Of a DNA stretch of 64,000 bases, positions 37,430 to 47,255 are shown piece after piece; the stretch's first letter is position 1; every line of letters starts with the position of its first letter. The translations under genes were made by a program, and so were the position numbers. The notes under the pieces are model-generated. The model saw nothing but the letters and a program-made list of their open reading frames with translations, was not told the DNA's origin and made no database searches. The stretch comes from Paenibacillus daejeonensis DSM 15491 (lineage in GTDB: Bacteria; Bacillota; Bacilli; Paenibacillales; Paenibacillaceae): positions 434,001 to 498,000 of the forward strand of contig NZ_KB899660.1 of assembly GCF_000378385.1 (NCBI RefSeq), in the 5' to 3' direction.

Positions 37430-40141
37430 TTATTTCACGACTTCAACCAGCTTGCCATTCACAATATAAAGGGTCAAGCTGTCACCATTCTTCAGTGCAT
37501 CGATGCTGCTGAGCACGCCATTGACATAAATCTTCGTGTCTGCGGTCAATGCAAACCGATAGTTATTGTCATTCACTCCATTACGCATGACGTGCAGCTC
37601 TCCTGCGGCTGCATCATGACGCCAGAAAGTGCGGCTCATGCCATTCTTAACCGAGATGACCAGTTGATCCTGAGCATTCTTGCGGATTTCCACATGATCC
37701 CCCGCAGCCAGGACCGCCGTACTACTGCTGACGGCTCCGTTCTTCTCGACGCGGAACGTGCTGCCCAGCACAACTTCACTGCTGCCGCCGCTGTAGTCGT
37801 TCAGAGTCACCCGGTCCGAGCTGATGGATGCCAGCTTGCCCGCCTTCACATCAACTACCTTCACCGCAGACGGCTGCTTGCCGACAAACGTGACATTAAC
37901 CAGTTGACCTGCTGTCAAATTGGTCAGAGCAATCGGCTGATTGGTTGAGGAGTGGAGCTGCCAGTTCGCTGTTACGAACCAGTCTGTCACACTTCCGTCT
38001 TCGGCACGGAGTCTAATCCGCTTGCCAGTCTGGTCTACAGAGACAATTTCCTGTTGAACAACAGAGTGGACTTGCAGAGCAACAACGCGAGTTTGGTCTG
38101 CGCCAAGCAATGCCGATACTGTGTCGCCGATTTTCAGATCACTAATCGTTGCGCTCGTCCGTCCATACAGGTCAACTCCTACATTCTGGTATTCCAGAAC
38201 AGTTGTAGATCCGTTTGGCAGGGCCAATGTAATCCGGTTTGTCGTCTGGTTAATATTCGTTAGCTGGCCGGTGTAATTAAGCACCAGCTCGATCGATACC
38301 GCTGTACGGTCCGTATAGCCGATCGTGATCTTCTTATTGCGTGTCAGCAGTGCTTCCGCTGCTTGCTGCGGATAGACCGTTCCATTATAGGTGATGCGGG
38401 TTCTTGGCGTGATGGCAATTGCCTCCGCCCGGCCTCGGTCATCCAGCACAGTCAGAATTTTGCGCTCCTGATCATAGGAGACGATCTGGGCGCCATTCAG
38501 GTACTCGACTTGGCGGTCGGCTACTTTGATGGCCGTAACCGCACTCTGCGCGTTGATGGTCAGCTCTACCCGGTCTCCTTGCACAAGGTCAGCGACGGTC
38601 GGATTGCTCAGACCTTCAATGATAACCTGAACATTATTGGCGATCACATTGACTTCCAGTTTGCCATTCGCTGTATAGGTGATGGTCCGGGCGTCTTCCC
38701 TGATATCCTCATAGAGTTGACCCGTCACTGTATATCCGCCGGTCTGAGACATGCGGATCGCTGTAATCTGACTGTTCGTCACATCATACGATACCGTGCT
38801 GCCTACGGTAACATCACTCAATTGTTTGACTTGGTCGTTCAATGTAATGAGCGCATTGCCCGCCACTTCCCATGTCTCCGCTTCATTGCTGCCAGAGTTG
38901 AGAACAGTAATGGAGCTGCTGCCGACAGCCTGAATAGTACCGGAAGCCGTTTTATTGACCGGTGCCCCTTGTACCGTAACGGACACAGCAAGCGGTTGAC
39001 TGCGGAAGGTGTCACGCGCGACCTCCACTGTACTGCCCACTACCAGATCCGCGACTTCCAATCGTTGACCGGCATTATTATGAACGAGCAACGTGCTGTC
39101 ATAATTAACTTCCAAGAAGTCCGTACCAATCGACAGCCAGATTTTGTTCTCAGCTGGAACGACACGGGCAATTTCGCCTTTCAGCGTTTCTACTTGAGCC
39201 TCGTCGCTTGTGCCTTCGATAAAGCGGGCCTTACCACCCTCTGCCAATACGATGGCTTCGGCGAAGCGCGTCAGCTTGTCCGCTGCAGACTGGCTCTCGG
39301 AGTCGAAGCGATAGAAAATCGAACGGTTGTCCAGTTCAAATGTCCGGGACTGTTGGGTCTCGGCATCAAAGAGCGTAATTGAGCTGTCCGTCAGCTCGCT
39401 CACCAGACCTTTGACCTGGGACGGATATTCCACGGCAAACTGGCCTTGCGCACGACTCAGCAGTGTCGCCAGCATCGCACGAGTTACCGTTGTCTTCGGC
39501 TCGAATTTGTCGGCTGTAACCCCGTTCATGAGCTTGAGTTCGACTGCCGCATTGACGAATCCACGGTAATCCGCATCAATTTCGTTACGGTCCGTAAATG
39601 TGGAGGATCGGTTAGACAGTTGCTCCGCCAGCTCAGTCTCGGCAATGGTGCGGATCATCAGACGGGTTACCCACTCACGACTAGCTTTGCTGGTCCCCCA
39701 ATTCTCCGACATCTCCTCGGCCAGCTCGAGTTCCTGATCACGGTCAAGAAGCCCGTTTTGCATGGCATAAATAACATAAGGCTTCGCATAATCTCGGACG
39801 CCAAAATCCTCGGGAAATACTGCCGTGGTATTTAAATCTACTTCATCTTGAAGACCGAGAAAGCGGATGGCCATAATAACGGCATCCTCACGGTTTACCC
39901 CTTCATTGGTTCCATAACGACCATCTGCGCCATAGCCCTGGACAATGCCTTGAAGGGTAAGCTTGGCGATATGCTTCTCCGCCCAGTGACCTGCCACTAC
40001 ATCGACATAAGGGGTCGCTTTGACCGGAGCTGCAGTTTCCTCCGCATAAGCGGCAGGGAGTACGGTGCCGGTTGTTCCGGCGGTCAGTGATACAACAAGT
40101 GCGAGTGCTAGCTTCTTTTGCCAGGACGACTTTCGTGTCAT
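37430..40141 (-). CDS. S-layer homology (SLH) domain protein
   Basis: A 903-residue secreted protein. After a signal peptide (LALALVVSLTAGTTGTVLPAAYA) come about three SLH repeats (VDVVAGHWAEKHIAKLTLQGIVQGYG, then EDFGVRDYAKPYVIYAMQNGLL, then STFTDRNEIDADYRGFVNAAVELKLMNG), which bind cell-wall polysaccharide. The rest, from about residue 240, is a string of similar ~65-residue beta-rich modules (e.g. GTIQAVGSSSITVLN..., GQLTNINQTTNRITLAL..., IVSVDQTGKRIRLRAEDG...). It probably coats the cell or organises the envelope. GGAGGCG precedes the ATG; a perfect palindrome lies in its leader at 40167-40195. Confidence 0.85.
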   Translation of the reverse strand: MTRKSSWQKKLALALVVSLTAGTTGTVLPAAYAEETAAPVKATPYVDVVAGHWAEKHIAKLTLQGIVQGYGADGRYGTNEGVNREDAVIMAIRFLGLQDEVDLNTTAVFPEDFGVRDYAKPYVIYAMQNGLLDRDQELELAEEMSENWGTSKASREWVTRLMIRTIAETELAEQLSNRSSTFTDRNEIDADYRGFVNAAVELKLMNGVTADKFEPKTTVTRAMLATLLSRAQGQFAVEYPSQVKGLVSELTDSSITLFDAETQQSRTFELDNRSIFYRFDSESQSAADKLTRFAEAIVLAEGGKARFIEGTSDEAQVETLKGEIARVVPAENKIWLSIGTDFLEVNYDSTLLVHNNAGQRLEVADLVVGSTVEVARDTFRSQPLAVSVTVQGAPVNKTASGTIQAVGSSSITVLNSGSNEAETWEVAGNALITLNDQVKQLSDVTVGSTVSYDVTNSQITAIRMSQTGGYTVTGQLYEDIREDARTITYTANGKLEVNVIANNVQVIIEGLSNPTVADLVQGDRVELTINAQSAVTAIKVADRQVEYLNGAQIVSYDQERKILTVLDDRGRAEAIAITPRTRITYNGTVYPQQAAEALLTRNKKITIGYTDRTAVSIELVLNYTGQLTNINQTTNRITLALPNGSTTVLEYQNVGVDLYGRTSATISDLKIGDTVSALLGADQTRVVALQVHSVVQQEIVSVDQTGKRIRLRAEDGSVTDWFVTANWQLHSSTNQPIALTNLTAGQLVNVTFVGKQPSAVKVVDVKAGKLASISSDRVTLNDYSGGSSEVVLGSTFRVEKNGAVSSSTAVLAAGDHVEIRKNAQDQLVISVKNGMSRTFWRHDAAAGELHVMRNGVNDNNYRFALTADTKIYVNGVLSSIDALKNGDSLTLYIVNGKLVEVVK

Positions 40142-40166
40142 TCCAAAAACGCCTCCATTCGGACTT

Positions 40167-40195
40167 TATGCGCTGTGAATGATTCACAGCGCATA
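40167..40195. other. Perfect 29-base palindrome in the SLH gene leader
   Basis: TATGCGCTGTGAAT and ATTCACAGCGCATA are exact inverted copies around one G. No T-run follows leftward, so it could be a terminator of the upstream GerMN gene, an operator, or an RNA-stabilising hairpin of the SLH mRNA. Confidence 0.6.
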
Positions 40196-40222
40196 GTCGC
40201 GATAAATATGAATGATGAATAA

Positions 40223-40873
40223 TTACTTGACGAAAGGATGCTCCAGTGTCACGTGTCCCATCAGCGATTCCGCTTGCTCGCCATCAATCAGGAGTTGCAA
40301 GGTATTGAATGCTTCGAACTGAAACACGGTGGATGTCATGGCATCAATTGCAAAGCTCTCTCCGCCTGCACCCATATTGGCTTCATCCGGAATCGTCAGA
40401 TCAATCACAACATCACCGTTTTGAACGGAAATGTCATTCATTTGAATCGAACCCCATAGCGAGAGGGTGCCCACATTACCATCTTCCTGCAGTTGAGCCA
40501 GAGCAGCCTCCAGCATCTCTTGCTCATTCGTGTAGGTAATGACTTCCTCGGTTTCGACCAGCTCCATTAACTGGTCATCCGTACGATAAACCTTAATCGT
40601 TCTTTCCTCTGGAACCGCTACTACCGGGTCGTCTTCCCCTTCGCTGCTGACAGGCGTTTCGGCATTACTGCCCTCGTCCTGTGGTTCAGGCTCCTCCACC
40701 GGCGGTTCCTCTTCGACCTCCGGTTCTTCAGGGGTCGCTTCATTGTCAACTGGAGCGTTAACTTCTACGTCCGGTGCCGCAGGTGTATTCGTGAGCGGCT
40801 CTTCTTTTGCTCCGCAACCTGCAAGCACCAGAACAGCTGCTGTTACAAGCAGCAATTTTTTGACTCCGCGCAA
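40223..40873 (-). CDS. GerMN-domain lipoprotein
   Basis: A 216-residue lipoprotein with signal LLLVTAAVLVLAGC, a long acidic Pro/Glu linker (residues ~30-85) and a GerMN domain from about residue 90 (IKVYRTDDQLMELVETEEVITYTN, then SIQMNDISVQNGDVVIDL). GerMN domains occur in spore-germination protein GerM and in sporulation or cell-wall associated lipoproteins. It lies 19 bp after the amidase gene, so cell-wall or sporulation work is likely. Confidence 0.8.
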   Translation of the reverse strand: MRGVKKLLLVTAAVLVLAGCGAKEEPLTNTPAAPDVEVNAPVDNEATPEEPEVEEEPPVEEPEPQDEGSNAETPVSSEGEDDPVVAVPEERTIKVYRTDDQLMELVETEEVITYTNEQEMLEAALAQLQEDGNVGTLSLWGSIQMNDISVQNGDVVIDLTIPDEANMGAGGESFAIDAMTSTVFQFEAFNTLQLLIDGEQAESLMGHVTLEHPFVK

Positions 40874-40892
40874 GACTTATCCCTCCGATCTA

Positions 40893-42281
40893 CTAAGACA
40901 ATTTCAAATAAGATTTCATCCCGTCCACCATTTCTTTCGCGATCCGATCCCGTACTTCCTCCTTGGCGAGCACACTATCATCATGTCGGTTGGACAGATA
41001 GCCTGCTTCGATCAGGATGGCTGGCATCGTTGTTCGGCGAATGACAGCAAAATTGGCTTGTCTTACTTTGCGGTCTGGCAGCCCTGTAGCCTTGACCAAA
41101 TGCTTGTGCATGACGTCCGCAAAGGCACGGCTGCTCTCCCGATTATAGTACGTCTCCACTCCCGTCACATCCGGCCTGAAGCTGTTGGCATGAATGGAGA
41201 GAAACAAGTCCGCACCTAGGTTATTCGCAAAGTTGGCGCGATCAGCCAGCTCCACAAAGGTATCGTTGCTTCTAGTCATATAAGGCTGAATCCGCGGCTC
41301 TTTATCGAGCAGCGCTTTGATCTTCAAGGCAACAGCCAGGTTGAATTCTTTTTCCTGTCGCTTGGTGATGCTGATTGCACCTGGATCCTTGCCGCCGTGA
41401 CCAGCATCGATGACAACTTTGTAGATCTTGTTGCCGCCGCTGTCAGGGCCGGGAGAAGGGACAGCGCCAGGCTCAGGATATTTCACATCAATATTCAGCT
41501 GTCCGTTGCTCTGAGTTACTTCATACGTTGTTGGCAGCGATAGGTCAAATACGATTCGAACCGGCTTGTCCGCATGTGCCGAATACCGGATGCCGCTAAG
41601 TGCCGGATGACCGTCAACTTCATAGGAGGCTTCACCGGATGGTGTGCCCGGTTCAAACAGCGATCCAAAAGACGTATTCGGAAGATCCAGGACCAAGCGA
41701 TCAGGACCTGTCAGGACCAGCATCGCATTCGGCGAAATCACACCGTCGTAATCGATCGAGAAACGACTGATTCCGTCATACGTAATGCCCTGAATTTGTC
41801 CACTTGCAGGTGGCAGAGACGGATTGCCCCCGCCCTCACCAGGCTGCGAAGGGTTCTGCTCTTTCATGTGTACTGATTTACTTACATTGTCCCATTGGAC
41901 GTCCAGTCCAAGCTGCGAGCCGACGAATCGCAGTGGTAACATTGTACGCCCCTTGTCAATCATGGGAGGCGCTTCCAGTTTGACTTGCTGACCATTCACC
42001 AGTGCGGTACTTTTGCCTACGGTCAGAGTCATCTGGGTCTGACCATTATGTATGCTAGCCGACTTGGTCGCCTGATCCCAGCTTACTTGGTAGCCCAACC
42101 CTCCTGCGACGACCGCAATGGGTACCATCGTGTAGTTGTTTACGAGACGGGGCTCCACATCCGAAGCAAGGGCATTCCCGTTCAGAAACAATTTGGGCAC
42201 GGCAGCGGCTTGTCCCGGGTTAGCCGTCAGGATAAGCATGACCGACAACATCAACAGCATGGATACTAACTTTTTCATCAT
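40893..42281 (-). CDS. N-acetylmuramoyl-L-alanine amidase
   Basis: A 462-residue secreted cell-wall hydrolase. The order is a signal peptide, a copper-amine-oxidase-like N-terminal domain (PKLFLNGNALASDVEPRLVNNYTMVPIAVVAGGLGY, residues ~30-130), an AMIN-type domain (~165-270), and an Ami_3 zinc amidase from residue ~285 with VVIDAGHGGKDPGA, the SIHANS motif and the late glutamate in PAILIEAGYLSN. It cuts the amide between muramic acid and stem peptide. It is upstream of the GerMN lipoprotein in the same operon; such amidases can act in sporulation or division. Confidence 0.9.
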   Translation of the reverse strand: MMKKLVSMLLMLSVMLILTANPGQAAAVPKLFLNGNALASDVEPRLVNNYTMVPIAVVAGGLGYQVSWDQATKSASIHNGQTQMTLTVGKSTALVNGQQVKLEAPPMIDKGRTMLPLRFVGSQLGLDVQWDNVSKSVHMKEQNPSQPGEGGGNPSLPPASGQIQGITYDGISRFSIDYDGVISPNAMLVLTGPDRLVLDLPNTSFGSLFEPGTPSGEASYEVDGHPALSGIRYSAHADKPVRIVFDLSLPTTYEVTQSNGQLNIDVKYPEPGAVPSPGPDSGGNKIYKVVIDAGHGGKDPGAISITKRQEKEFNLAVALKIKALLDKEPRIQPYMTRSNDTFVELADRANFANNLGADLFLSIHANSFRPDVTGVETYYNRESSRAFADVMHKHLVKATGLPDRKVRQANFAVIRRTTMPAILIEAGYLSNRHDDSVLAKEEVRDRIAKEMVDGMKSYLKLS

Positions 42282-42432
42282 TCACCTCGAAGACTGAATA
42301 GTTGGCTGATGACATCCGAACCGTCGCATCCGAATAACGCCAGACGAACATTAGACGCAGACCGACATAAAAAGTTGCGTTTCGAGGTAAATTTTAACGT
42401 TTCAATTCCGCACTGCCTGCTGCGCAGTAATG

Positions 42433-42475
42433 GAAAAACCCGAACGCCTCGCGGTGAAGCGATACATTCGGGTTC
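42433..42475 (-). terminator. Terminator of leuCD
   Basis: AACCCGAA and TTCGGGTT pair, with the minus strand continuing as TTTTTCC, 16 bases past the leuD stop. Confidence 0.75.
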
Positions 42476-42490
42476 TGTTGGTTGGTCCGT

Positions 42491-43084
42491 TTAGAATGCC
42501 ACGCGATTGGCTTCGTAAGCGGTAATTTTGTCTTCATGCTGCAGAGTCAGACCGATATCATCCAGACCTTGGAGCAGGAATTGACGGCGGTGCTCATCCA
42601 GGTCGAAGTCAATCTCCAGGCCGAGCGAATCCGAGATTTTCTTGTTCTCAAGATCCACAGTCAGCTGATATCCGTCATTAGCCGCAGTGCGCTGGAACAG
42701 ATCCTCGACTTGTGCTTCGGACAGCTTGATTGGCAGGATGCCATTCTTGAAGCAGTTGTTGTAGAAAATGTCAGCGTACGAAGGCGCAATGATGACCTTG
42801 AAGCCGTAATCCAGAATCGCCCATGGCGCGTGCTCACGGGAGGAGCCGCAGCCAAAGTTGGCACGGGAGATCAGGATCGAGGATCCCTGGTAACGCTCCT
42901 GGTTTGGCGCGAAATCCTTGTTCACCTCGCCACTCTCATGAAAACGCCATTCGTAGAACAAAAATTGGCCAAAGCCGCTGCGCTCGATGCGCTTCAAAAA
43001 TTGTTTAGGAATAATAGCATCGGTATCTACGTTGACCCGGTCCACAGGTGCAACAATGCCCGTTAATTTAGTGAATGCTTCCAT
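42491..43084 (-). CDS. leuD: 3-isopropylmalate dehydratase small subunit
   Basis: A 197-residue small subunit of the leucine-pathway isomerase. [58 protein letters not shown] and the C-terminal half are typical. The ATG at 43084 has GGAG upstream; an ATG-equivalent at 43105 is less well placed. It follows leuC by 30 bp and works with it as a heterodimer. leuA and leuB are not in the window. Confidence 0.93.
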   Translation of the reverse strand: MEAFTKLTGIVAPVDRVNVDTDAIIPKQFLKRIERSGFGQFLFYEWRFHESGEVNKDFAPNQERYQGSSILISRANFGCGSSREHAPWAILDYGFKVIIAPSYADIFYNNCFKNGILPIKLSEAQVEDLFQRTAANDGYQLTVDLENKKISDSLGLEIDFDLDEHRRQFLLQGLDDIGLTLQHEDKITAYEANRVAF

Positions 43085-43114
43085 GTTAAGTAGTGCTCCT
43101 CTCAATCGGTGTTA

Positions 43115-44539
<1,425 letters not shown>

Positions 44540-44586
44540 TTCTTTCACCTCATAAATTAATAGGTTCTCAAAAATAGTATAGTTGT

Positions 44587-44616
44587 ATCATACCATGACA
44601 TTCTTCATTGTTCCAA
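44587..44616 (-). promoter_or_regulatory. Promoter candidate of leuCD, overlapped by an opposing promoter
   Basis: Minus strand TTGGAA (44616), 18-base spacer and TATGAT (44592-44587) with a TGG extended -10. On the plus strand ATGACA (44595) and TATAAT (44619) 18 bases apart form a candidate promoter for the LysR gene. The two overlap, so their use may be mutually exclusive. Confidence 0.55.
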
Positions 44617-44663
44617 GATATAATATCTATAACGACAATAGGAAATACCTATAAGGGGAGTGA

Positions 44664-44776
44664 GGATCGTTCTTTCGATCGCTCTTGTCCCCAGATTTTT
44701 TGATTATATAACTTCTTTATAGGTATAAATCCGGGGACAAAGGCGAACGCTTCGCTTCTGCAGAATCGATTCCTCA
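44664..44776. repeat. Dispersed structured repeat, copy 2
   Basis: Compared with the copy at 4136-4333, it keeps GGATCG...CGATCGCT, TTGTCCCCAG, the T run, ATCCGGGGACAA, GGCGAACGC and ATCGATTCC. TTGTCCCC-A-GATTT pairs with AAATC-C-GGGGACAA around an inner A/T-rich loop. It sits in the leader of the rightward LysR gene. Confidence 0.7.
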
Positions 44777-44813
44777 CATTTGGTACTACTAAAGAAAGAA
44801 GGGGATTAAATCT

Positions 44814-45731
44814 ATGGAACTTAGACAATTGCAATATGTCGTGCAGATTGCTGCTGACAAGAATTTTTCTCGGGCAGCGGAGAAGCTGCATATCGCTCAG
44901 CCCTCGCTTAGCCAGCAGCTTGCCAAGCTGGAAAAGGAGCTGGGGCAGCAGCTGTTTCGACGCACGACCAACTCGGTAGAGCTGACACATGCGGGCGATG
45001 TGTTCGTAACGAAGGCAAGCGTCATCCTCGACGCTGTGGAGCAACTGAAGCAGGAGATGGACGATCTTGGCCAAATGCGTCGGGGTCGGCTTGTGGTAGG
45101 CAGTCTGCCTACCACCGGCTCGCATATCCTGCCAGTCGTCCTCCCTGTATTTCAGGCTCGTTATCCCGAGATTGATATTGTTCTGCTCGAGGACAGCACC
45201 AGTCGATTGGAACAGTTGACCGCGAGCGGCCAGACCGACCTCAGTCTGCTCTCGCTGCCGCTGCTTGAACCCTCCCTCACCTGGGAACCGCTAATTGAGG
45301 AAGAAATTAAGCTTGCCGTCCCTCCCCAGCACCGGCTGGCCCGGGAAAATGCAGCGGGCCGGCTTAACGATGCTAGTATCGCGGATCTTGCAGATGAACC
45401 GTTCATCCTGCTCAAGCGGGGTCAGGGCTTCCGCCAGATCGCCTTCGACCTCTGTGCCGAAGCGGGCTTCAGCCCCCGAATCGTCTTCGAAAGCGGCAAT
45501 ATCGAAACCGTCCAGTCCCTTGTAGCTGCGGGCATGGGGATCGCCTTTGTACCGATGATGGTCACCCGTTCCCCGAATACTTCGCTAGCACCTGTCTATC
45601 TCTCTCTGTCCGATCCCCGGCCCTCGCGGACGCTTGTTGTTGCCAGCAGGCGGGGCCGCTATCTGTCCAAAGCTGCGGAGGCTTTTATTGAGACCATGAA
45701 GGAAGCGATCTCCGAACATTATCAATCCTGA
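44814..45731 (+). CDS. LysR-family transcriptional regulator
   Basis: A 305-residue LysR regulator. The N-terminal winged helix (LRQLQYVVQIAADKNFSRAAEKLHIAQPSLSQQLAKLEKELG) is followed by the effector-binding domain. It is divergent from leuCD, with about 275 bp between starts, and ends 17 bp from convergent mtnU. Control of leuCD is a reasonable guess from position only. The ATG has GAAGAAGGGG upstream. Confidence 0.88.
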   Translation: MELRQLQYVVQIAADKNFSRAAEKLHIAQPSLSQQLAKLEKELGQQLFRRTTNSVELTHAGDVFVTKASVILDAVEQLKQEMDDLGQMRRGRLVVGSLPTTGSHILPVVLPVFQARYPEIDIVLLEDSTSRLEQLTASGQTDLSLLSLPLLEPSLTWEPLIEEEIKLAVPPQHRLARENAAGRLNDASIADLADEPFILLKRGQGFRQIAFDLCAEAGFSPRIVFESGNIETVQSLVAAGMGIAFVPMMVTRSPNTSLAPVYLSLSDPRPSRTLVVASRRGRYLSKAAEAFIETMKEAISEHYQS

Positions 45732-45748
45732 TTTAAATGAAACAGCTA

Positions 45749-46543
45749 TTAATAGAGGCCGGGCCTCCTGTCCTCGAAGACTGGAATCCGGGTGCGCACA
45801 TCGTCAACCAGCGCCATATCAATCGTCGCCTGCAGAATGGTCTCGTCCTCTCCCGCTTCGGCCACGATCTCGCCCCAGGGATCAATAACCATAGAGTGAC
45901 CAAAAAACGACGTGCTGCCGCTGCTTCCAGTACGGTTGCAAGCCACGACAAACATCTGGTTTTCAATCGCTCTGGCCGTTAACAACGTGCGCCAATGGTG
46001 AAGGCGAGGATTCGGCCATTCCGCTGGCACGAACAGCAGCTTGGCGCCATCCAGGGCTAGCCGTCTGGCGAGTTCAGGGAAACGGATATCGTAGCAGATC
46101 ATGGATGCTGCCCGAGAACCGTCAATATCCAACACACCTGGTGCGTTTCCTGCTTGGAGATGCTTCTCTTCATCCATTAGACGGAACAAGTGAATTTTTG
46201 AATATTCAGCTTGGAGTTGACCACTCCGGTCAAAGGCATAAGTTGTATTGTAAACGCCGTCTGCACGTTTCTCAGCGATCGATCCCGCCAGCACATGAAT
46301 CCCGTGCCGTTTGCTGAACGCACTGATCAGCGCTTTCGTGCGATTGCCGTTCTCATCAGCCAAGGCTTCAATTTCATCCAGCGCATAGCCAGTGTTCCAC
46401 ATCTCTGGGAATAAAATAAGGTCTGGCTTGGGCGTTAGTGCCGCAGCCTGCTCCAAACGCTCCTCCAGTCGGGCAAAATTACGATCCGGCGAGCCCGCTT
46501 CAATATACATTTGCACAATGGCAAGATTCAGCTTTTCTGTCAT
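45749..46543 (-). CDS. mtnU: Nitrilase-superfamily amidohydrolase, MtnU-like
   Basis: A 264-residue carbon-nitrogen hydrolase. The Glu-Lys-Cys triad is seen in LFPEMWNTGY (Glu ~46), YSKIHLF (Lys ~115) and SMICYDIRFPELAR (Cys ~149). It resembles omega-amidase/Nit2 and B. subtilis MtnU (YkrU), which lies with methionine-salvage genes and hydrolyses the amide of 2-oxo acids such as 2-oxo-4-methylthiobutanoate. The neighbouring MtnE-like aminotransferase fits glutamine transamination, whose by-product would be its substrate. Symbol is by resemblance and context. Confidence 0.75.
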   Translation of the reverse strand: MTEKLNLAIVQMYIEAGSPDRNFARLEERLEQAAALTPKPDLILFPEMWNTGYALDEIEALADENGNRTKALISAFSKRHGIHVLAGSIAEKRADGVYNTTYAFDRSGQLQAEYSKIHLFRLMDEEKHLQAGNAPGVLDIDGSRAASMICYDIRFPELARRLALDGAKLLFVPAEWPNPRLHHWRTLLTARAIENQMFVVACNRTGSSGSTSFFGHSMVIDPWGEIVAEAGEDETILQATIDMALVDDVRTRIPVFEDRRPGLY

Positions 46544-46659
46544 CCTTCAGGCCTCCTGTCTTCCAATAATCATAACGTGTCATGGAAAGCTGTCAAGTTG
46601 GGAACATTAGTACAGCTTGCAGCACACAGTTATCCATGCTTTCCAAGGAGGTCGTTCCC

Positions 46660-47094
46660 ATGTTCAAACGTTCGCTAAGCCTGTGCTTGCTGGCCGCGAT
46701 TCTTGTCGCACTGCTCTCGCCTGCTGCGCTTGCTGCTGCAACTGCCAAGCCGGTTCAGGTATTTGATGTCGCGGCAGGCAAAGTCGTCAAAACGGTAGAG
46801 AATAATGCAGAATATCAGCAATATGCCAAAGGCTGGCTGGAATCAGTCACGGGTTTGTCGCCACAGCTGAAGCCGGATGAAAAATGCGGTCACGTCTACC
46901 GTATTCCGCTCGAGCAGCCTGCCACTGTCAAGGCAGGCAAGCTGACGTTTCAAACCGATGATGTGTTTCTGTTCCATTGTCCAGACAAGCCCTCCGTATT
47001 GCTTGTTTTTGATGCCCAGAAGAAGCCGCATCTCTTATCGTTCAAGGCCAATCTCCAACCTTTCCTGAAAAAGATCGGCTCACCGGACGCGTAA
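46660..47094 (+). CDS. Secreted protein of unknown function
   Basis: A 144-residue protein with a clear signal peptide (FKRSLSLCLLAAILVALLSPAALA). The mature part is small and basic with a CGHVYRIPLEQPATVKAGKLTFQTDDVFLFHCPDKP segment, where two cysteines might pair. The ATG at 46660 has AAGGAGG eight bases upstream. It sits between divergent mtnU and the aminotransferase gene, with its own terminator after it. No recognised family. Confidence 0.65.
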   Translation: MFKRSLSLCLLAAILVALLSPAALAAATAKPVQVFDVAAGKVVKTVENNAEYQQYAKGWLESVTGLSPQLKPDEKCGHVYRIPLEQPATVKAGKLTFQTDDVFLFHCPDKPSVLLVFDAQKKPHLLSFKANLQPFLKKIGSPDA

Positions 47095-47112
47095 AGACAT
47101 ACCCGTACCACT

Positions 47113-47152
47113 CAGGCACCGGCTGCTTCACGCACCGGTGCCTGATTTTTTA
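47113..47152 (+). terminator. Terminator after the secreted protein gene
   Basis: CAGGCACCGG and CCGGTGCCTG form a ten-base stem followed by ATTTTTT. Confidence 0.85.
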
Positions 47153-47255
47153 CACCCGGCATAGTGCCCTCTTCCCCTCGACACATACCTGTGAATCTGC
47201 TACATTAGGGATACGATTTCGGCACTAAGCCCGACAAAATGGAGTGGATTACTTA

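Noticed and set aside
47095-47255. SAM riboswitch before the MtnE-like gene
   Set aside because: Only a terminator hairpin and a plain leader are seen; no S-box core.
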